A DNA stretch of 48,382 nucleotides from Candidatus Jorgensenbacteria bacterium (GCA_030648515.1 JAUSHK010000005.1:1-48382), one strand, 5' to 3'. Positions 1-8,101 are shown, numbered from the stretch's first letter. Notes: generated by a model from the letters alone, not told the origin. Made by a program: numbers and translations.

Positions 1-1
1 G

Positions 2-142
2 CTTGGAAGCCTCACTTACGAAGTAACTGAGACTAACCTTGGATATGACGCCGATCTTAGCGGAGGAGCTTTGGCAGGCAACATTGTGGGCCTCTACGTT
101 GACGGTACCCCGACACTCGAAACTGTCACAGCGAAGACATAA
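2..142 (+). CDS. C-terminal fragment of an unknown (probably exported) protein
   Basis: An open frame enters from the left edge and stops with TAA, leaving 46 codons (LGSLTYEVTETNLGYDADL... ending ETVTAKT). The tail is rich in Gly, Thr, Asp and Leu with alternating hydrophobics, which suits a beta-rich extracellular protein, but no family can be named from so little. It lies 32 bp before the dockerin gene on the same strand, so it may be the first visible member of that operon. The start and most of the gene are outside the window. Confidence 0.55.
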   Translation, partial: LGSLTYEVTETNLGYDADLSGGALAGNIVGLYVDGTPTLETVTAKT

Positions 143-174
143 TTTTGCTGTCCGAATTGGTTTCTACAGAACTT

Positions 175-1422
175 ATGAAAAAGTATTTCTTATTGCTCAT
201 AGTGGGTATAGGTGTTTTCCCGATGTTGGTGGGGGCTGAAAGTTTTCCATCTTTTCCGATGGCGTTTTGGGGAAATGTGACAGTTGATTCGCAGTCCGCT
301 CCTGTTGGAACAATTATTAAAGCTTATGCGAATAGTGCTGTTATTGGACAGGTTACAGTGCAAGAAAGCGGAATATACGGCTACACAGAGCCGACAAAAC
401 AAAAATTAGTTGTCGGAAGTTCATCAGGGGTAATTTCATTTTCATTTCAACACTCGTCGCTTAATGGAGGAGTTGAGACAGAAGGGAATACGCCTCAAAC
501 TCACAATTCTTTTGTGAGCGGAGAGACAGTAAATAAAAACCTTGCATTTGTAACTTTGTCGGAAACTCAACAATTACTTAGCGAAAGTACGGTTGTCAGC
601 GTGAGTACTCCGTCGGTTGTTGTGGGTAATAGCAATACCGCTGATTCCGTTGTCTCTATTCCTAGCGATGTAACGAACGCAACAATTGACGTTTCTGCGC
701 TTACCACAAATACTGCAACGAGCACTATTGCCACCCTTCAAGGCGCAATGACTATTAATTCTTCCCCTACTATTGGAGCTGTAAAAGTTGAGATCCCGGC
801 CGGTATTCAAATAGTAGCTGGAATTTCAACTTGGAATGGAATTATTAATGCTCCGCAGGTAAAAGCGAATTCTACGGTTATCGTTACGCCGGATAGTGGG
901 AAAACTGCCACTGTTTCCTCAGTTATTGAAGTTGGATATGGTGATATCAAATTAACATTTGACAAGGCGGTACGGCTTGTTCTTTCTGGACAAGCAGGCA
1001 AAGAGGCTGGTTATTCAAGAAGTAGTGTTTTTGCAAAAATAAGTACATCTTGTTCCTCAGATACACAAGTTGTCGGAAATGCTTTACCAGTAGAGGGGGA
1101 TTGTAAAATCAACGTCGGTTCTGACTTGGTAATTTGGACAAAACATTTCACGAACTTTATCACGTATACTCAAATAGTAGTTGTGGTTACTCCTCCAGCT
1201 GGTTCGGGTGGTGGAGGTGGTGGTGGAGGCGGGGGAGGTGGTGCGCCAACACCGACCATTAAAATAGGTGACATTAATGGAGATAATAAGGTTGATAAAT
1301 ATGATTTTTCATTAATGATGTCTAATTGGGGCAAAACAGGAACTAATTCTTGTGATCTAAATAATGATAGTAAGGTCGATAAGTATGACTTTGCCTTATT
1401 AATGTCGAAGTGGGGCATGTAA
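175..1422 (+). CDS. Secreted protein with C-terminal type I-like dockerin domain
   Basis: I chose the ATG at 175 rather than the upstream TTG because it opens a clean signal peptide (MKKYFLLLIVGIGVFPMLVGA). The mature part is Ser/Thr/Val-rich and looks like beta-sandwich repeats. A run of about 12 glycines and an APTPT linker then lead to the last ~54 residues, which hold two calcium-loop repeats, GDINGDNKVDKYDF and CDLNNDSKVDKYDF, each followed by an LMSxWG-type helix. That is the duplicated F-hand pattern of dockerins. Dockerins bind cohesins, and the next gene, 16 bp downstream, encodes a cohesin-like protein. The enzymatic or binding role of the N-terminal part is not recognisable. Confidence 0.8.
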   Translation: MKKYFLLLIVGIGVFPMLVGAESFPSFPMAFWGNVTVDSQSAPVGTIIKAYANSAVIGQVTVQESGIYGYTEPTKQKLVVGSSSGVISFSFQHSSLNGGVETEGNTPQTHNSFVSGETVNKNLAFVTLSETQQLLSESTVVSVSTPSVVVGNSNTADSVVSIPSDVTNATIDVSALTTNTATSTIATLQGAMTINSSPTIGAVKVEIPAGIQIVAGISTWNGIINAPQVKANSTVIVTPDSGKTATVSSVIEVGYGDIKLTFDKAVRLVLSGQAGKEAGYSRSSVFAKISTSCSSDTQVVGNALPVEGDCKINVGSDLVIWTKHFTNFITYTQIVVVVTPPAGSGGGGGGGGGGGGAPTPTIKIGDINGDNKVDKYDFSLMMSNWGKTGTNSCDLNNDSKVDKYDFALLMSKWGM

Positions 1423-1438
1423 AAATAAAATTTAAAAT

Positions 1439-2179
1439 ATGAAAGACACCAAAACAAAAATTATATTATTAGCAATTATCTTTTTGTCAGTTGCTGGTCT
1501 TGCCGGAATAGTTGCCGCCGCGGGCCCTTTCTTGTATGTTTCCCCTGCAAATTTAACCAAAACTGCTGGAGATATTTTTGATGTATCTGTAGGAGTTAAT
1601 ACATCTGGAAGTAAGGTTTGTGCTGTTGAAGGAACATTAGTTTTCAGCAATCTATCTTGCCAAAATATAACTGTAGCAGGTGATGTTACTCCTCAATCTT
1701 CACCTACTTGCTCAAATCCTCATTTCTTAATTGGCGTGCCAAGTTGCACAATAGGAGATAGGTCATTATTTACGGTATCAGCCAAAGCAGGAAACACTGG
1801 CGCAGCTTCTATTGGTTTCACGAGTGTTGATATTATAGGTGAAGGCGTATCAGTCGGTTCAGCTTCAATAAGTGGAAATTGCACCATTAATGCTGTTGCA
1901 ACACCAACTCCAACACCAACGCCAAAAACAACACCGGTTCAGACGCCTAAGCTAACTCCAACACAAACACCAAGGGTAACAACTCCAGAAGCAAAACAAC
2001 AACTTATTGGAACTTCTACCGAGGTTTCTGTGGCTGAAAATCCAAATCTTCTTTTTGCTGCAATTAGTAGTCTTATAACGTTTGGAACGGGGAATAATAT
2101 TATTGGAATAATTGTTTTATTCGCAATAATCTTGATTATTTACTTGGTTTATTCCTACTTTGTGAAGAAGAAAAAATAA
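1439..2179 (+). CDS. Membrane-anchored cohesin-like protein
   Basis: 246 aa. Residues 1-27 form a signal peptide ending in AAAG. The following ~125 residues (LYVSPANLTKTAGDIFDVSV..., VEGTLVFSNLS, ...GAASIGFTSVDIIGEG) match the cohesin fold pattern: an opening strand, a T.GD.F.V.V strand, and an A/G-S-I-.F element near the end. A Pro-Thr linker (TPTPTPTPKTTP) leads to one hydrophobic segment near the C terminus followed by KKKK, so the domain is displayed outside and anchored in the membrane. It lies directly after the dockerin gene, which suggests a receptor-ligand pair. Cohesin assignment is by pattern only; a related archaeal or bacterial adhesion beta-sandwich is the alternative. Confidence 0.7.
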   Translation: MKDTKTKIILLAIIFLSVAGLAGIVAAAGPFLYVSPANLTKTAGDIFDVSVGVNTSGSKVCAVEGTLVFSNLSCQNITVAGDVTPQSSPTCSNPHFLIGVPSCTIGDRSLFTVSAKAGNTGAASIGFTSVDIIGEGVSVGSASISGNCTINAVATPTPTPTPKTTPVQTPKLTPTQTPRVTTPEAKQQLIGTSTEVSVAENPNLLFAAISSLITFGTGNNIIGIIVLFAIILIIYLVYSYFVKKKK

Positions 2180-2232
2180 GCGGATGGGAGGAGAGTAATA
2201 ATAAATTATGCCTTACGGGATGTGGTTTAGAG

Positions 2233-3297
2233 CTATAAACCATATTTCACCTTGCAATCCTCATAAAACTTAACCGATGCTTCACTTCCCATAATTAATG
2301 TTTTCGCTTCTACTTTAGGAATTACAATCCCGCAGGTATATTTATTCTCCGCCTCCCGTAAATCCTCATATGTTCTCGGAATTATAAGATTGTCCTTGAG
2401 CCAACTTACAGGAATACTTCCATAACCGTCTATGCTCAAAAACAGGTACTTCTTCGTCTTGGGGTTGTTTTCGTTTGGGTCGTAAGTAAAATCGCACTTT
2501 ACCATATAATCTACTTGAGGTAGTGCTAGTCTTGGTCTAGCATTTCCGGTTAATGTTTCAGGGTTACACGCGATTTCCAATGGTTCGTAAAAATAATCAA
2601 CCATTGCTTTTGTCGTGCTTGTAAAATCAATAACTACCTTTGGAGGCCTGACTGACGGGATAATCGGCGTAGATGTCGGAGCGGTATTCGTTTGTATCTG
2701 CGTAAGCGTTTCCCGCTGTTGTTGCGTATTCTGCTGGATTTGCGTCAATGTCTGTTGTTGTGTTTGGATGGTCTGCGTCTGTTCTACAACCTTATTCTCC
2801 AAGCTTTGAATGCTTTGCTGGCTTTGCTGTTGAACTTGGATTTGTTGCTGGAGGAGGGCGATTTGCTGGAGCAATGCATCTAATTGCGACTGCATTGTGT
2901 TAGTTACATCAGTTGTTGTCTTAGGTGTAGTAAGAGGTGTCGGAGTGATTCCTGTCTCTGAAATGGCTTGTGCATTGGAAGCCTCAATTTGAGTTGAAAG
3001 TCCAGTATTGGCTTTCACTCTTGTAAGTGGCCCAAAATATCCGGCGGCAGGGGAGATACCTTCGCGTGTTTGATAGTCTCTAACTCCTTTCAGAGTGAGC
3101 GAGAAGAAATTACCTGTTATTGGGCCATTATATACACCTTCGCTAGTGAGAAATTCTTGAAGTTTAGTCACTTCGGTGCTGCCTTGCATTCCGAAGTAGA
3201 GATCTGTGGAAAACAACCCATCAGCCTGTGCTATAGAAAACAATCCTAAAACGAGTATAAAAGCACTAACTAAAATCAGGTTTAAAGCGTTTCTCAT
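2233..3297 (-). CDS. Exported peptidoglycan-binding (PG_binding_1) protein with Gln-rich coiled coil
   Basis: 354 aa. An N-terminal signal or anchor (LILVSAFILVLGLFSIAQA) is followed by a PG_binding_1 module around residues 28-95: GMQGSTEVTKLQEFLTSEG, YNGPITGNF, LKGVRDYQ and GYFGPLTR. Next come a long Gln-rich segment (QLDALLQQIALLQQQIQVQQ and TQQQRETLTQIQ) that should form a coiled coil, and a C-terminal ~130-residue domain I cannot name. Its usual role is attachment to the cell wall. It is the most downstream gene of a minus-strand block of exported proteins. A 7-bp inverted repeat (TGGTTTA/TAAACCA) at 2223-2242 overlaps its stop but lacks a T tract. Confidence 0.75.
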   Translation of the reverse strand: MRNALNLILVSAFILVLGLFSIAQADGLFSTDLYFGMQGSTEVTKLQEFLTSEGVYNGPITGNFFSLTLKGVRDYQTREGISPAAGYFGPLTRVKANTGLSTQIEASNAQAISETGITPTPLTTPKTTTDVTNTMQSQLDALLQQIALLQQQIQVQQQSQQSIQSLENKVVEQTQTIQTQQQTLTQIQQNTQQQRETLTQIQTNTAPTSTPIIPSVRPPKVVIDFTSTTKAMVDYFYEPLEIACNPETLTGNARPRLALPQVDYMVKCDFTYDPNENNPKTKKYLFLSIDGYGSIPVSWLKDNLIIPRTYEDLREAENKYTCGIVIPKVEAKTLIMGSEASVKFYEDCKVKYGL

Positions 3298-3377
3298 ATA
3301 TTTATCTTAGTATACTCTTACGAATTTACATTTTCATACCCGAATAATAGTAATGTCCAACAAACGTGTCGCGTTTC

Positions 3378-4751
3378 TTATTGAAACGCATTAATTTTTG
3401 TTGAGTAATCGAGATATAACTGTTGTTGCAAAAGCCTTATCTGCGCGATTTGAGTGTCTGCCTTAATTGCCGCACTTTGGATGTCTTGTTGTCGAAACAC
3501 TTCAGGAACTGCTCTCGTTTTTATACCCGCAACATCACTATAATATTTTGTTGTTATATCTATAATCTGCTGATCAAATGCAACCATTTGAGTATTGTAT
3601 TGCTGAGTTAATGCTTTCATCTCATTGTTCTTTTCTCGTTGCACATTTATTTGAGCTTGTAGTGCCGCATTTATTTGAGCTTGTTGCGAAGCCTGTCTAT
3701 CTAACTCAGCTTGTTGTGCGGCACGTTGCGAAGCCTGTCTATCTAACTCAGCTTGTTGTGCGGATTGTTGTTGAGCTTGGTAAAGAATTCTTGAAGATTG
3801 TTCAGTAATATATTTGTCGATTATTGGTTTCCATATTGCATTTTGCTCCTCCTGGGTTAAAAATTGTAAATCTGATACCTTATTAAACTCAACATACAAA
3901 CCCGTTATTTGTTGTTGCTGTATTTTTGACAAATTAGAAATATCTCCAAGTGGTATTATTGGATAAGTTTTACGAACCGGTGGTTGGGTGCTTTGTGTTT
4001 TTGGTAACGTGATACTTTGTACCTTTTGAGGAGGCGCTATTTGGGATTTTTCTTGTGAAAATAAAATTGTGTTCTCCTTGGCCTTTTCCGCTTGTAATCG
4101 TTGGCGCTCAGTTTCAATCTGAATAGCTTGTTCTCTTTCTTCGACAGATAAGCCCTCGGTACCTGCTTTAATAGTTTCTGCCTCAGATTTTGCTTTCAAT
4201 TCAATTATCTCCTGTTTCAATTGCTCAATTTCACTATTGAGTTCGGCGGTTTGTTTTGTAGCTTCTTCTTGGCTCTTTTTACTCACTTCAATTGCTTGCG
4301 TGATCGTTTCTTTTGTTTCTTCAGGAACTTTAATTAAAACCCTAGACAAAACTTCTTGTTGTTTTGAGATATTATCAGTAATTGAAGTAAATAATTCTCC
4401 CGCTTTTTGTTTGTTTTCAACTTGTTTTGATTCTTCAGATGCTAAGGCAATGTTACTTTCATAATTTGTAATAGCTGTTTTAACGGCATCAGAATTTTTC
4501 TCTTCTGCGGAAGTTTCTGCTTCGGCCAATCGTTCCTCAGCATAAAAGAGGTTTTTTTGAGCTCTCTGTTCATGACTGAGTGTAAAAAATAAACTCACTT
4601 TCTCAGAGGCGATATCTAAGAAGTAAAAGATACTAGTTGGCTTAATTCCGGCACCAGGAGCGGCGGAAACGGAAAATGGCGTCACTAAAATAATTAGCAA
4701 TCCAACCTTAAACCAATTTTGTTTTAGAAATTTCTTTATCTTCTCTTTCAT
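3378..4751 (-). CDS. DUF5667-like membrane protein with long coiled coil and tandem repeat
   Basis: 457 aa. The N terminus KQNWFKVGLLIILVTPFSVSAAP is a positively charged start plus a membrane or signal segment. Residues ~35-110 (PTSIFYFLDIASEKVSLFF, ...RAQKNLFYAEERLAEAE) match the DUF5667 pattern that is frequent in Patescibacteria. The rest is almost entirely charged and Gln-rich helix, likely coiled coil, with a 14-residue repeat (QQAELDRQASQRAA) occurring twice near residue 340. The protein is probably cell-envelope located; its function is unknown. The N terminus resembles those of the two anchored genes at 5174 and 5571. Confidence 0.65.
   Translation of the reverse strand: MKEKIKKFLKQNWFKVGLLIILVTPFSVSAAPGAGIKPTSIFYFLDIASEKVSLFFTLSHEQRAQKNLFYAEERLAEAETSAEEKNSDAVKTAITNYESNIALASEESKQVENKQKAGELFTSITDNISKQQEVLSRVLIKVPEETKETITQAIEVSKKSQEEATKQTAELNSEIEQLKQEIIELKAKSEAETIKAGTEGLSVEEREQAIQIETERQRLQAEKAKENTILFSQEKSQIAPPQKVQSITLPKTQSTQPPVRKTYPIIPLGDISNLSKIQQQQITGLYVEFNKVSDLQFLTQEEQNAIWKPIIDKYITEQSSRILYQAQQQSAQQAELDRQASQRAAQQAELDRQASQQAQINAALQAQINVQREKNNEMKALTQQYNTQMVAFDQQIIDITTKYYSDVAGIKTRAVPEVFRQQDIQSAAIKADTQIAQIRLLQQQLYLDYSTKINAFQ
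3683..3763 (-). repeat. 42-bp direct tandem repeat inside the DUF5667-like gene
   Basis: The unit beginning GTTGCGAAGCCTGTCTATCT (plus strand) occurs at 3683 and again at 3725. The 39 bases compared are identical. It encodes two copies of a 14-residue coiled-coil unit, so the reading frame is kept. Identity at the DNA level suggests recent duplication. Confidence 0.85.
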
Positions 4752-4753
4752 AA

Positions 4754-4915
4754 CTAAATAAGAGGGCTAAGCGGCCAGACATTGGGCCATAAATGTAAAA
4801 ATTCTAAAATTCTATATCCAATAAAAGGGAAGAAATAAGTAACATAGACGATCGCCTTGATAATAAAGTTTATTACCGTCCATACTAAATAAAGTAAACC
4901 AAATATAAATTCCAT
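4754..4915 (-). CDS. 53-aa hydrophobic membrane microprotein
   Basis: This ORF is too short for the supplied track. It reads MEFIFGLLYLVWTVINFIIK... to PLSPLI, with about two hydrophobic segments rich in aromatics (VYVTYFFPFIGY, LHLWPNVWPL). It fills the gap between the DUF5667 gene and the Excalibur gene on the same strand, with its stop 2 bp before the next start. The packing, the absence of any other coding option in the gap and the protein-like composition support a real gene. There is no clear Shine-Dalgarno site and no family is recognised. A widespread small inner-membrane protein is plausible. Confidence 0.6.
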   Translation of the reverse strand: MEFIFGLLYLVWTVINFIIKAIVYVTYFFPFIGYRILEFLHLWPNVWPLSPLI

Positions 4916-4931
4916 AAATCTTTATTTCTAA

Positions 4932-5156
4932 CTATGGTAAAGTTTCGCATGCCACACCATCTTTGTCTTGGTCTAATTTGTGAGGATCACGAGCAGGGCC
5001 GCCATTTGATTCAAAGAATGCTTGGGCTTCTTCATGTGTAGCGAAGTTGGCACAATCATAATCTCTTATTGTTATGGATGGTGTACTGCCAAATATTGCC
5101 CACCATGTGATACCAATTACTATAACAGTTATCAAAATCCAAAAAACCTTTTTCAT
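4932..5156 (-). CDS. Membrane-anchored Excalibur calcium-binding domain protein
   Basis: 74 aa. A single N-terminal membrane segment (VFWILITVIVIGITWWAIF) is followed by a complete Excalibur motif: YDCANFATHEEAQAFFESNG, then DPHKLDQDKDGVACE. The DxDxDGxxCE stretch is the calcium loop, and the two cysteines bracket it. Excalibur domains sit on surface proteins and some extracellular nucleases. Here the domain stands alone on an anchor, so the protein is probably a small surface protein. It is in an operon-like minus-strand row with the neighbouring exported genes. Confidence 0.85.
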   Translation of the reverse strand: MKKVFWILITVIVIGITWWAIFGSTPSITIRDYDCANFATHEEAQAFFESNGGPARDPHKLDQDKDGVACETLP

Positions 5157-5173
5157 ATACTAAGAAGTTTTAA

Positions 5174-5569
5174 TTACCTAAATAAACCAAATATCCATTG
5201 CAATAACCCCCTTTTTGTTTCTGGCTTGACTGTTTCTGTTACCGAAGCACTTAAAGGTTTTTCAACGTTCTTTGGAATTGAAACTGATGGAATACTATAT
5301 TCCGGCGCTGGTCGCGTAGAACCCGTCCCTCCCTCGCCAAATGTGCTCTTAATGGGTGCTTTTGGTTGTGGTAATGCCTTTGCGTTATGGCAGTGATATT
5401 CTCCGTAACTTAAACCCCAATTAGGACAATTGGTGCGACAAGTATGACAACCAGACGAGTCAGTACTTCCGGGATGGGCCAAAACAATCGCCGATCCTAT
5501 TGAAAATCCTGTAATAATAGTTATTACCAATAAACTTACCCTGAACCAATTTTGTTTGAGCCAGTTCAT
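5174..5569 (-). CDS. Anchored Cys/His-motif (YHYH-like) surface protein
   Basis: The start is taken at MNWLKQNWFRVSLLVI (internal Met of the track ORF), because this places it just after the upstream stop and matches its neighbours. A membrane segment is followed by HPGSTDSSGCHTCRTNCPNW and GEYHCH. That Cys/His cluster resembles the short YHYH-type domain often found near Excalibur and nuclease genes, and it is suited to metal binding. The rest is Pro/Ser-rich and disordered, ending in a hydrophobic GLLQWIFGLF. Function unknown; surface location inferred. Next to an Excalibur gene, a role in extracellular DNA or metal handling is possible but unproven. Confidence 0.65.
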   Translation of the reverse strand: MNWLKQNWFRVSLLVITIITGFSIGSAIVLAHPGSTDSSGCHTCRTNCPNWGLSYGEYHCHNAKALPQPKAPIKSTFGEGGTGSTRPAPEYSIPSVSIPKNVEKPLSASVTETVKPETKRGLLQWIFGLFR

Positions 5570-5570
5570 A

Positions 5571-6050
5571 TTATTTAATATTTTGGCAAGTCCCATACGA
5601 AATAAATAAATCTAATCCCAAACTTACAACTTCGTAATAACTCCCATCATTTGATAATTTAATTTCTCCATGTTTTGGCGGAAGGGGTCTAATTATATTA
5701 TAGATACCACTAGGGTTTGGAAAGTAATCATATTTATCACAAGGTTTATTGTCACATCTGTAGTATTTATTTTGAATCTCATCAATAAGTAAGAAAACCG
5801 ATGGCTTCATAGATGAACAATTGATGCCACTCTGACAATATTGTTTAGATGAAGGAATGCAAATTTTTGTGAAAACAGGAAGAGAATAGTTGAGCTTATT
5901 TAAGTCAATATCAAACTTTAAATCTCCTGTTTGTGTTATTGCTTGGTAATTATCGTTTTGCGAAAAATTGCCATTTTTAAATACAAATATACCAATTAGA
6001 ACTAATGCTAGTAATCCAATCTTAAACCAATTTTCTTTGAGCCAATTCAT
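5571..6050 (-). CDS. Membrane-anchored protein of unknown function
   Basis: 159 aa. It starts MNWLKENWFKIGLLALVLIG, a membrane anchor nearly identical to that of the next gene. The outer part has four cysteines close together (ICIPSSKQYCQSGINCSS) and another pair (YRCDNKPCDKY), which could form disulfides outside the cell. No known domain was recognised. Its stop is 1 bp before the start chosen for the downstream gene, consistent with co-transcription. Confidence 0.6.
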   Translation of the reverse strand: MNWLKENWFKIGLLALVLIGIFVFKNGNFSQNDNYQAITQTGDLKFDIDLNKLNYSLPVFTKICIPSSKQYCQSGINCSSMKPSVFLLIDEIQNKYYRCDNKPCDKYDYFPNPSGIYNIIRPLPPKHGEIKLSNDGSYYEVVSLGLDLFISYGTCQNIK

Positions 6051-6051
6051 A

Positions 6052-6567
6052 TTAGTAACAATAACCCATTGAAAGTAAGGCGTAAGGTGCTACAAGGAGC
6101 TTATATGTTTTATTCCATACAGCAACTTTTTCCTGTTTAAAAATTGTATAAGTAAACATATCTCCTAAAACGTTTTGCTCAACCAAGACAATGCTGTCAG
6201 TGTCATTTTTTAGTATTGTAACTGGATTATCTCCGTTATTCCCTTTTATTTTCGGCTCTCTTGTAGAAAGACCCGCAAAAGTTAGGAGATTTGGTGTTTT
6301 ACTACTCGAAGTTTCATAATACACTTTTTTGTTCTCTTTACTCCACGCGTCTTTTTGGTTTTTATAAACAAAATCAGAAACAACATCAAATTCACAATTG
6401 ATAATATCCTCACTTAATTTCTGCCCATTATCTTGGAAAGAGGCCGTAGTTGCCTGTTCGCCACCTGTCTTGCTATTTTGACTTGTAGATAGGTAAAGAT
6501 ATCCGCCAATGACAAACGCGATAATTACAATTACTATCAGTCTTTTGTTACTAACTTCCTTTTCCAT
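6052..6567 (-). CDS. Single-pass membrane protein of unknown function
   Basis: 171 aa with a short cytoplasmic head (MEKEVSNKR), one membrane segment (LIVIVIIAFVIGGYLYL) and a polar outer domain of about 130 residues. No domain could be named. It is the first gene of the minus-strand run of exported proteins and is divergent from the unknown gene at 6681. Its promoter is not clear in the 113-bp divergent gap. Confidence 0.55.
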   Translation of the reverse strand: MEKEVSNKRLIVIVIIAFVIGGYLYLSTSQNSKTGGEQATTASFQDNGQKLSEDIINCEFDVVSDFVYKNQKDAWSKENKKVYYETSSSKTPNLLTFAGLSTREPKIKGNNGDNPVTILKNDTDSIVLVEQNVLGDMFTYTIFKQEKVAVWNKTYKLLVAPYALLSMGYCY

Positions 6568-6637
6568 ATAATCAATCTTACTCTTTTACCGCCAATTTTA
6601 GTAGGTGGCGAGTTTTGGTTTAGTACAAAATTTAGTC

Positions 6638-6666
6638 TTGAGAAAATTGCCAAAATGTGGTAAAAT
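6638..6666 (+). promoter_or_regulatory. Promoter for the 6681 gene
   Basis: TTGAGA, 17 nt, TAAAAT, ending 14 nt before the ATG at 6681. Spacing is ideal for a sigma-70 type factor. No strong Shine-Dalgarno site follows. Confidence 0.5.
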
Positions 6667-6680
6667 TTAACTAAATTACA

Positions 6681-8033
6681 ATGAATATTATGCAAGACCT
6701 TGAACGTATTTATGATGGTTTCATAAACCACGAGCAACCACTCACTTTTTTTAAGGGACTACACGAGTATTTGGATTATATATTTAGTGTCCCTGAGCTA
6801 AAACGGGTTTTCGATCAGCAAATGGGAGAACGGACAGTTCTTATTAAACAAATCGAGAGTCTCGAAAAGGAAACGAGGCGGGAGCTTGATCAAGCAAAAA
6901 CAAAACTGATTACACTGATTAAAAAAACCAAGGTAGATGAAATGTCTTTTTTGCGATACCTCACCCACTCCATTAATGACAAAACAACACTGCTCCAGGA
7001 ATTAGAGGCATATGAGAATCGTACGATATTGCATGGTACTTTTGTCTCAGATGATATTGAAAGATATCTGTTTGATATTGCAGCAAATCTTCTCAATGCT
7101 GGCCATAAGAAAAAATTGAAAGAATTTATAGTATCACCCGAAGAATACGCGATACACTATCGCGGCGATGGTCCTGGTCAATATTTGCGCTTCGGAAATC
7201 AGGACAGTACTTTAATTTTTTCAAAAACGTTGTCGGAGCGAAGAGAAAAAGAGAGAAATTTTGAGCGTGAAAGGATGCTGGAATCATGGGGATCCTTTGA
7301 GGTATTACTTCAATTTGATATTGCGTATAAATTTGCGATGTCAAAAGACACATCTCTGGCATCAGTTCCTCCCAGTGGTACCGAAAAAACGCCATGGTTT
7401 GGATTGGCAAAAGAAAGAAATAAAATTTTCTCTATGGCACAAGAGCTACAACGTCTTGCTGAAAGCCAGCTGGATTTTCACTCGATGATTACTACTCGCT
7501 TTGAAAAAGTGCAGGTGGGTGAGTTAAAGAATTTGAAGCAAATTACGCTTAGGGACGCAGCTCAAGTCGTCCACAGTCGCCTGTTGCGTGTTACTGAATC
7601 GAAAATTGGGGAGGGGAGAGAACAAAAACGCCTGAAATCAATTGACCTTATTACCGCATCTTTTGGATCCCTCGACACTATATTCTTAGTCCTTGATGGG
7701 CATTTCGAGATGCCTATAAGGTGCGCTATGAAAAATAATAAGGGAGGTATCGCATCTATAAAAAAGTTATACGATGTCGCTTATTTTGTAGATGCTCCAG
7801 ACAAGAAAGTTTTTTATGATAGAAATCTTGCTGATAATATTAATAATGGATTATTCAAAATTGTTCGCGTAAAGGAATATATGGAAACAAATGGGTTTAA
7901 AAAACCAACCCTCGTTAAAAAATCAAATGATAATATTTTGGTCTTAAACAACGAGGTTGTAGTGAAGACTGGGTTGATTCGTAAAAACGTACCAACACAC
8001 CTGCAGTATCAATATACAGACAAAACAAAGTAG
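6681..8033 (+). CDS. Large unknown cytoplasmic protein
   Basis: 450 aa, no signal peptide or membrane segment. The N-terminal third is helical and charged (IKQIESLEKETRRELDQAKT), and the middle holds another helix-rich stretch (SERREKERNFERERMLESWG). The C-terminal ~100 residues (SIDLITASFGSLDTIFLVLD ... GFKKPTLVKKSNDNILVLNN) look globular. I do not recognise a family. It has its own promoter and is followed by a strong terminator, so it is a single-gene unit between the surface block and the recombinase module. Whether it belongs to the mobile module is open. Confidence 0.55.
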   Translation: MNIMQDLERIYDGFINHEQPLTFFKGLHEYLDYIFSVPELKRVFDQQMGERTVLIKQIESLEKETRRELDQAKTKLITLIKKTKVDEMSFLRYLTHSINDKTTLLQELEAYENRTILHGTFVSDDIERYLFDIAANLLNAGHKKKLKEFIVSPEEYAIHYRGDGPGQYLRFGNQDSTLIFSKTLSERREKERNFERERMLESWGSFEVLLQFDIAYKFAMSKDTSLASVPPSGTEKTPWFGLAKERNKIFSMAQELQRLAESQLDFHSMITTRFEKVQVGELKNLKQITLRDAAQVVHSRLLRVTESKIGEGREQKRLKSIDLITASFGSLDTIFLVLDGHFEMPIRCAMKNNKGGIASIKKLYDVAYFVDAPDKKVFYDRNLADNINNGLFKIVRVKEYMETNGFKKPTLVKKSNDNILVLNNEVVVKTGLIRKNVPTHLQYQYTDKTK

Positions 8034-8071
8034 TATCCGAATTCCTTCCGACTTGATGGTTAGTCGGATAC
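8033..8071. repeat. Inverted repeat GTATCCGA / TCGGATAC with a third copy nearby
   Basis: GTATCCGA starts at the stop codon of the 6681 gene, and its exact reverse complement TCGGATAC lies at 8064-8071. A third copy, GTATCCGAC, occurs at 8108-8116 after the terminator and can pair with TAGTCGGATAC instead. The arrangement allows two alternative hairpins around the terminator. Confidence 0.6.
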
Positions 8072-8073
8072 AG

Positions 8074-8101
8074 AAAACGCTTATTTTATAAGCGTTTTTT
8101 T
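8074..8101 (+). terminator. Rho-independent terminator after the 6681 gene
   Basis: A ten-bp perfect stem AAAACGCTTA / TAAGCGTTTT with a 5-nt loop is followed by more T residues. It separates the 6681 gene from the recombinase module that begins at 8188. Confidence 0.8.

Noticed and set aside
1170-1457. Minus-strand ORF with a run of prolines
   Set aside because: It is the reverse of the glycine linker and dockerin of the real plus-strand gene.
2201-2210. ATAAATTATG as proven left attachment site
   Set aside because: A ten-base AT-rich match to 13022-13031 can occur by chance; kept only as a lead inside the ychF junction finding.
3371-3389. GCGTTTC / GAAACGC hairpin as terminator of the DUF5667 gene
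   Set aside because: The stem overlaps the stop codon and the minus strand has no T tract after it; a terminator call is not supported.
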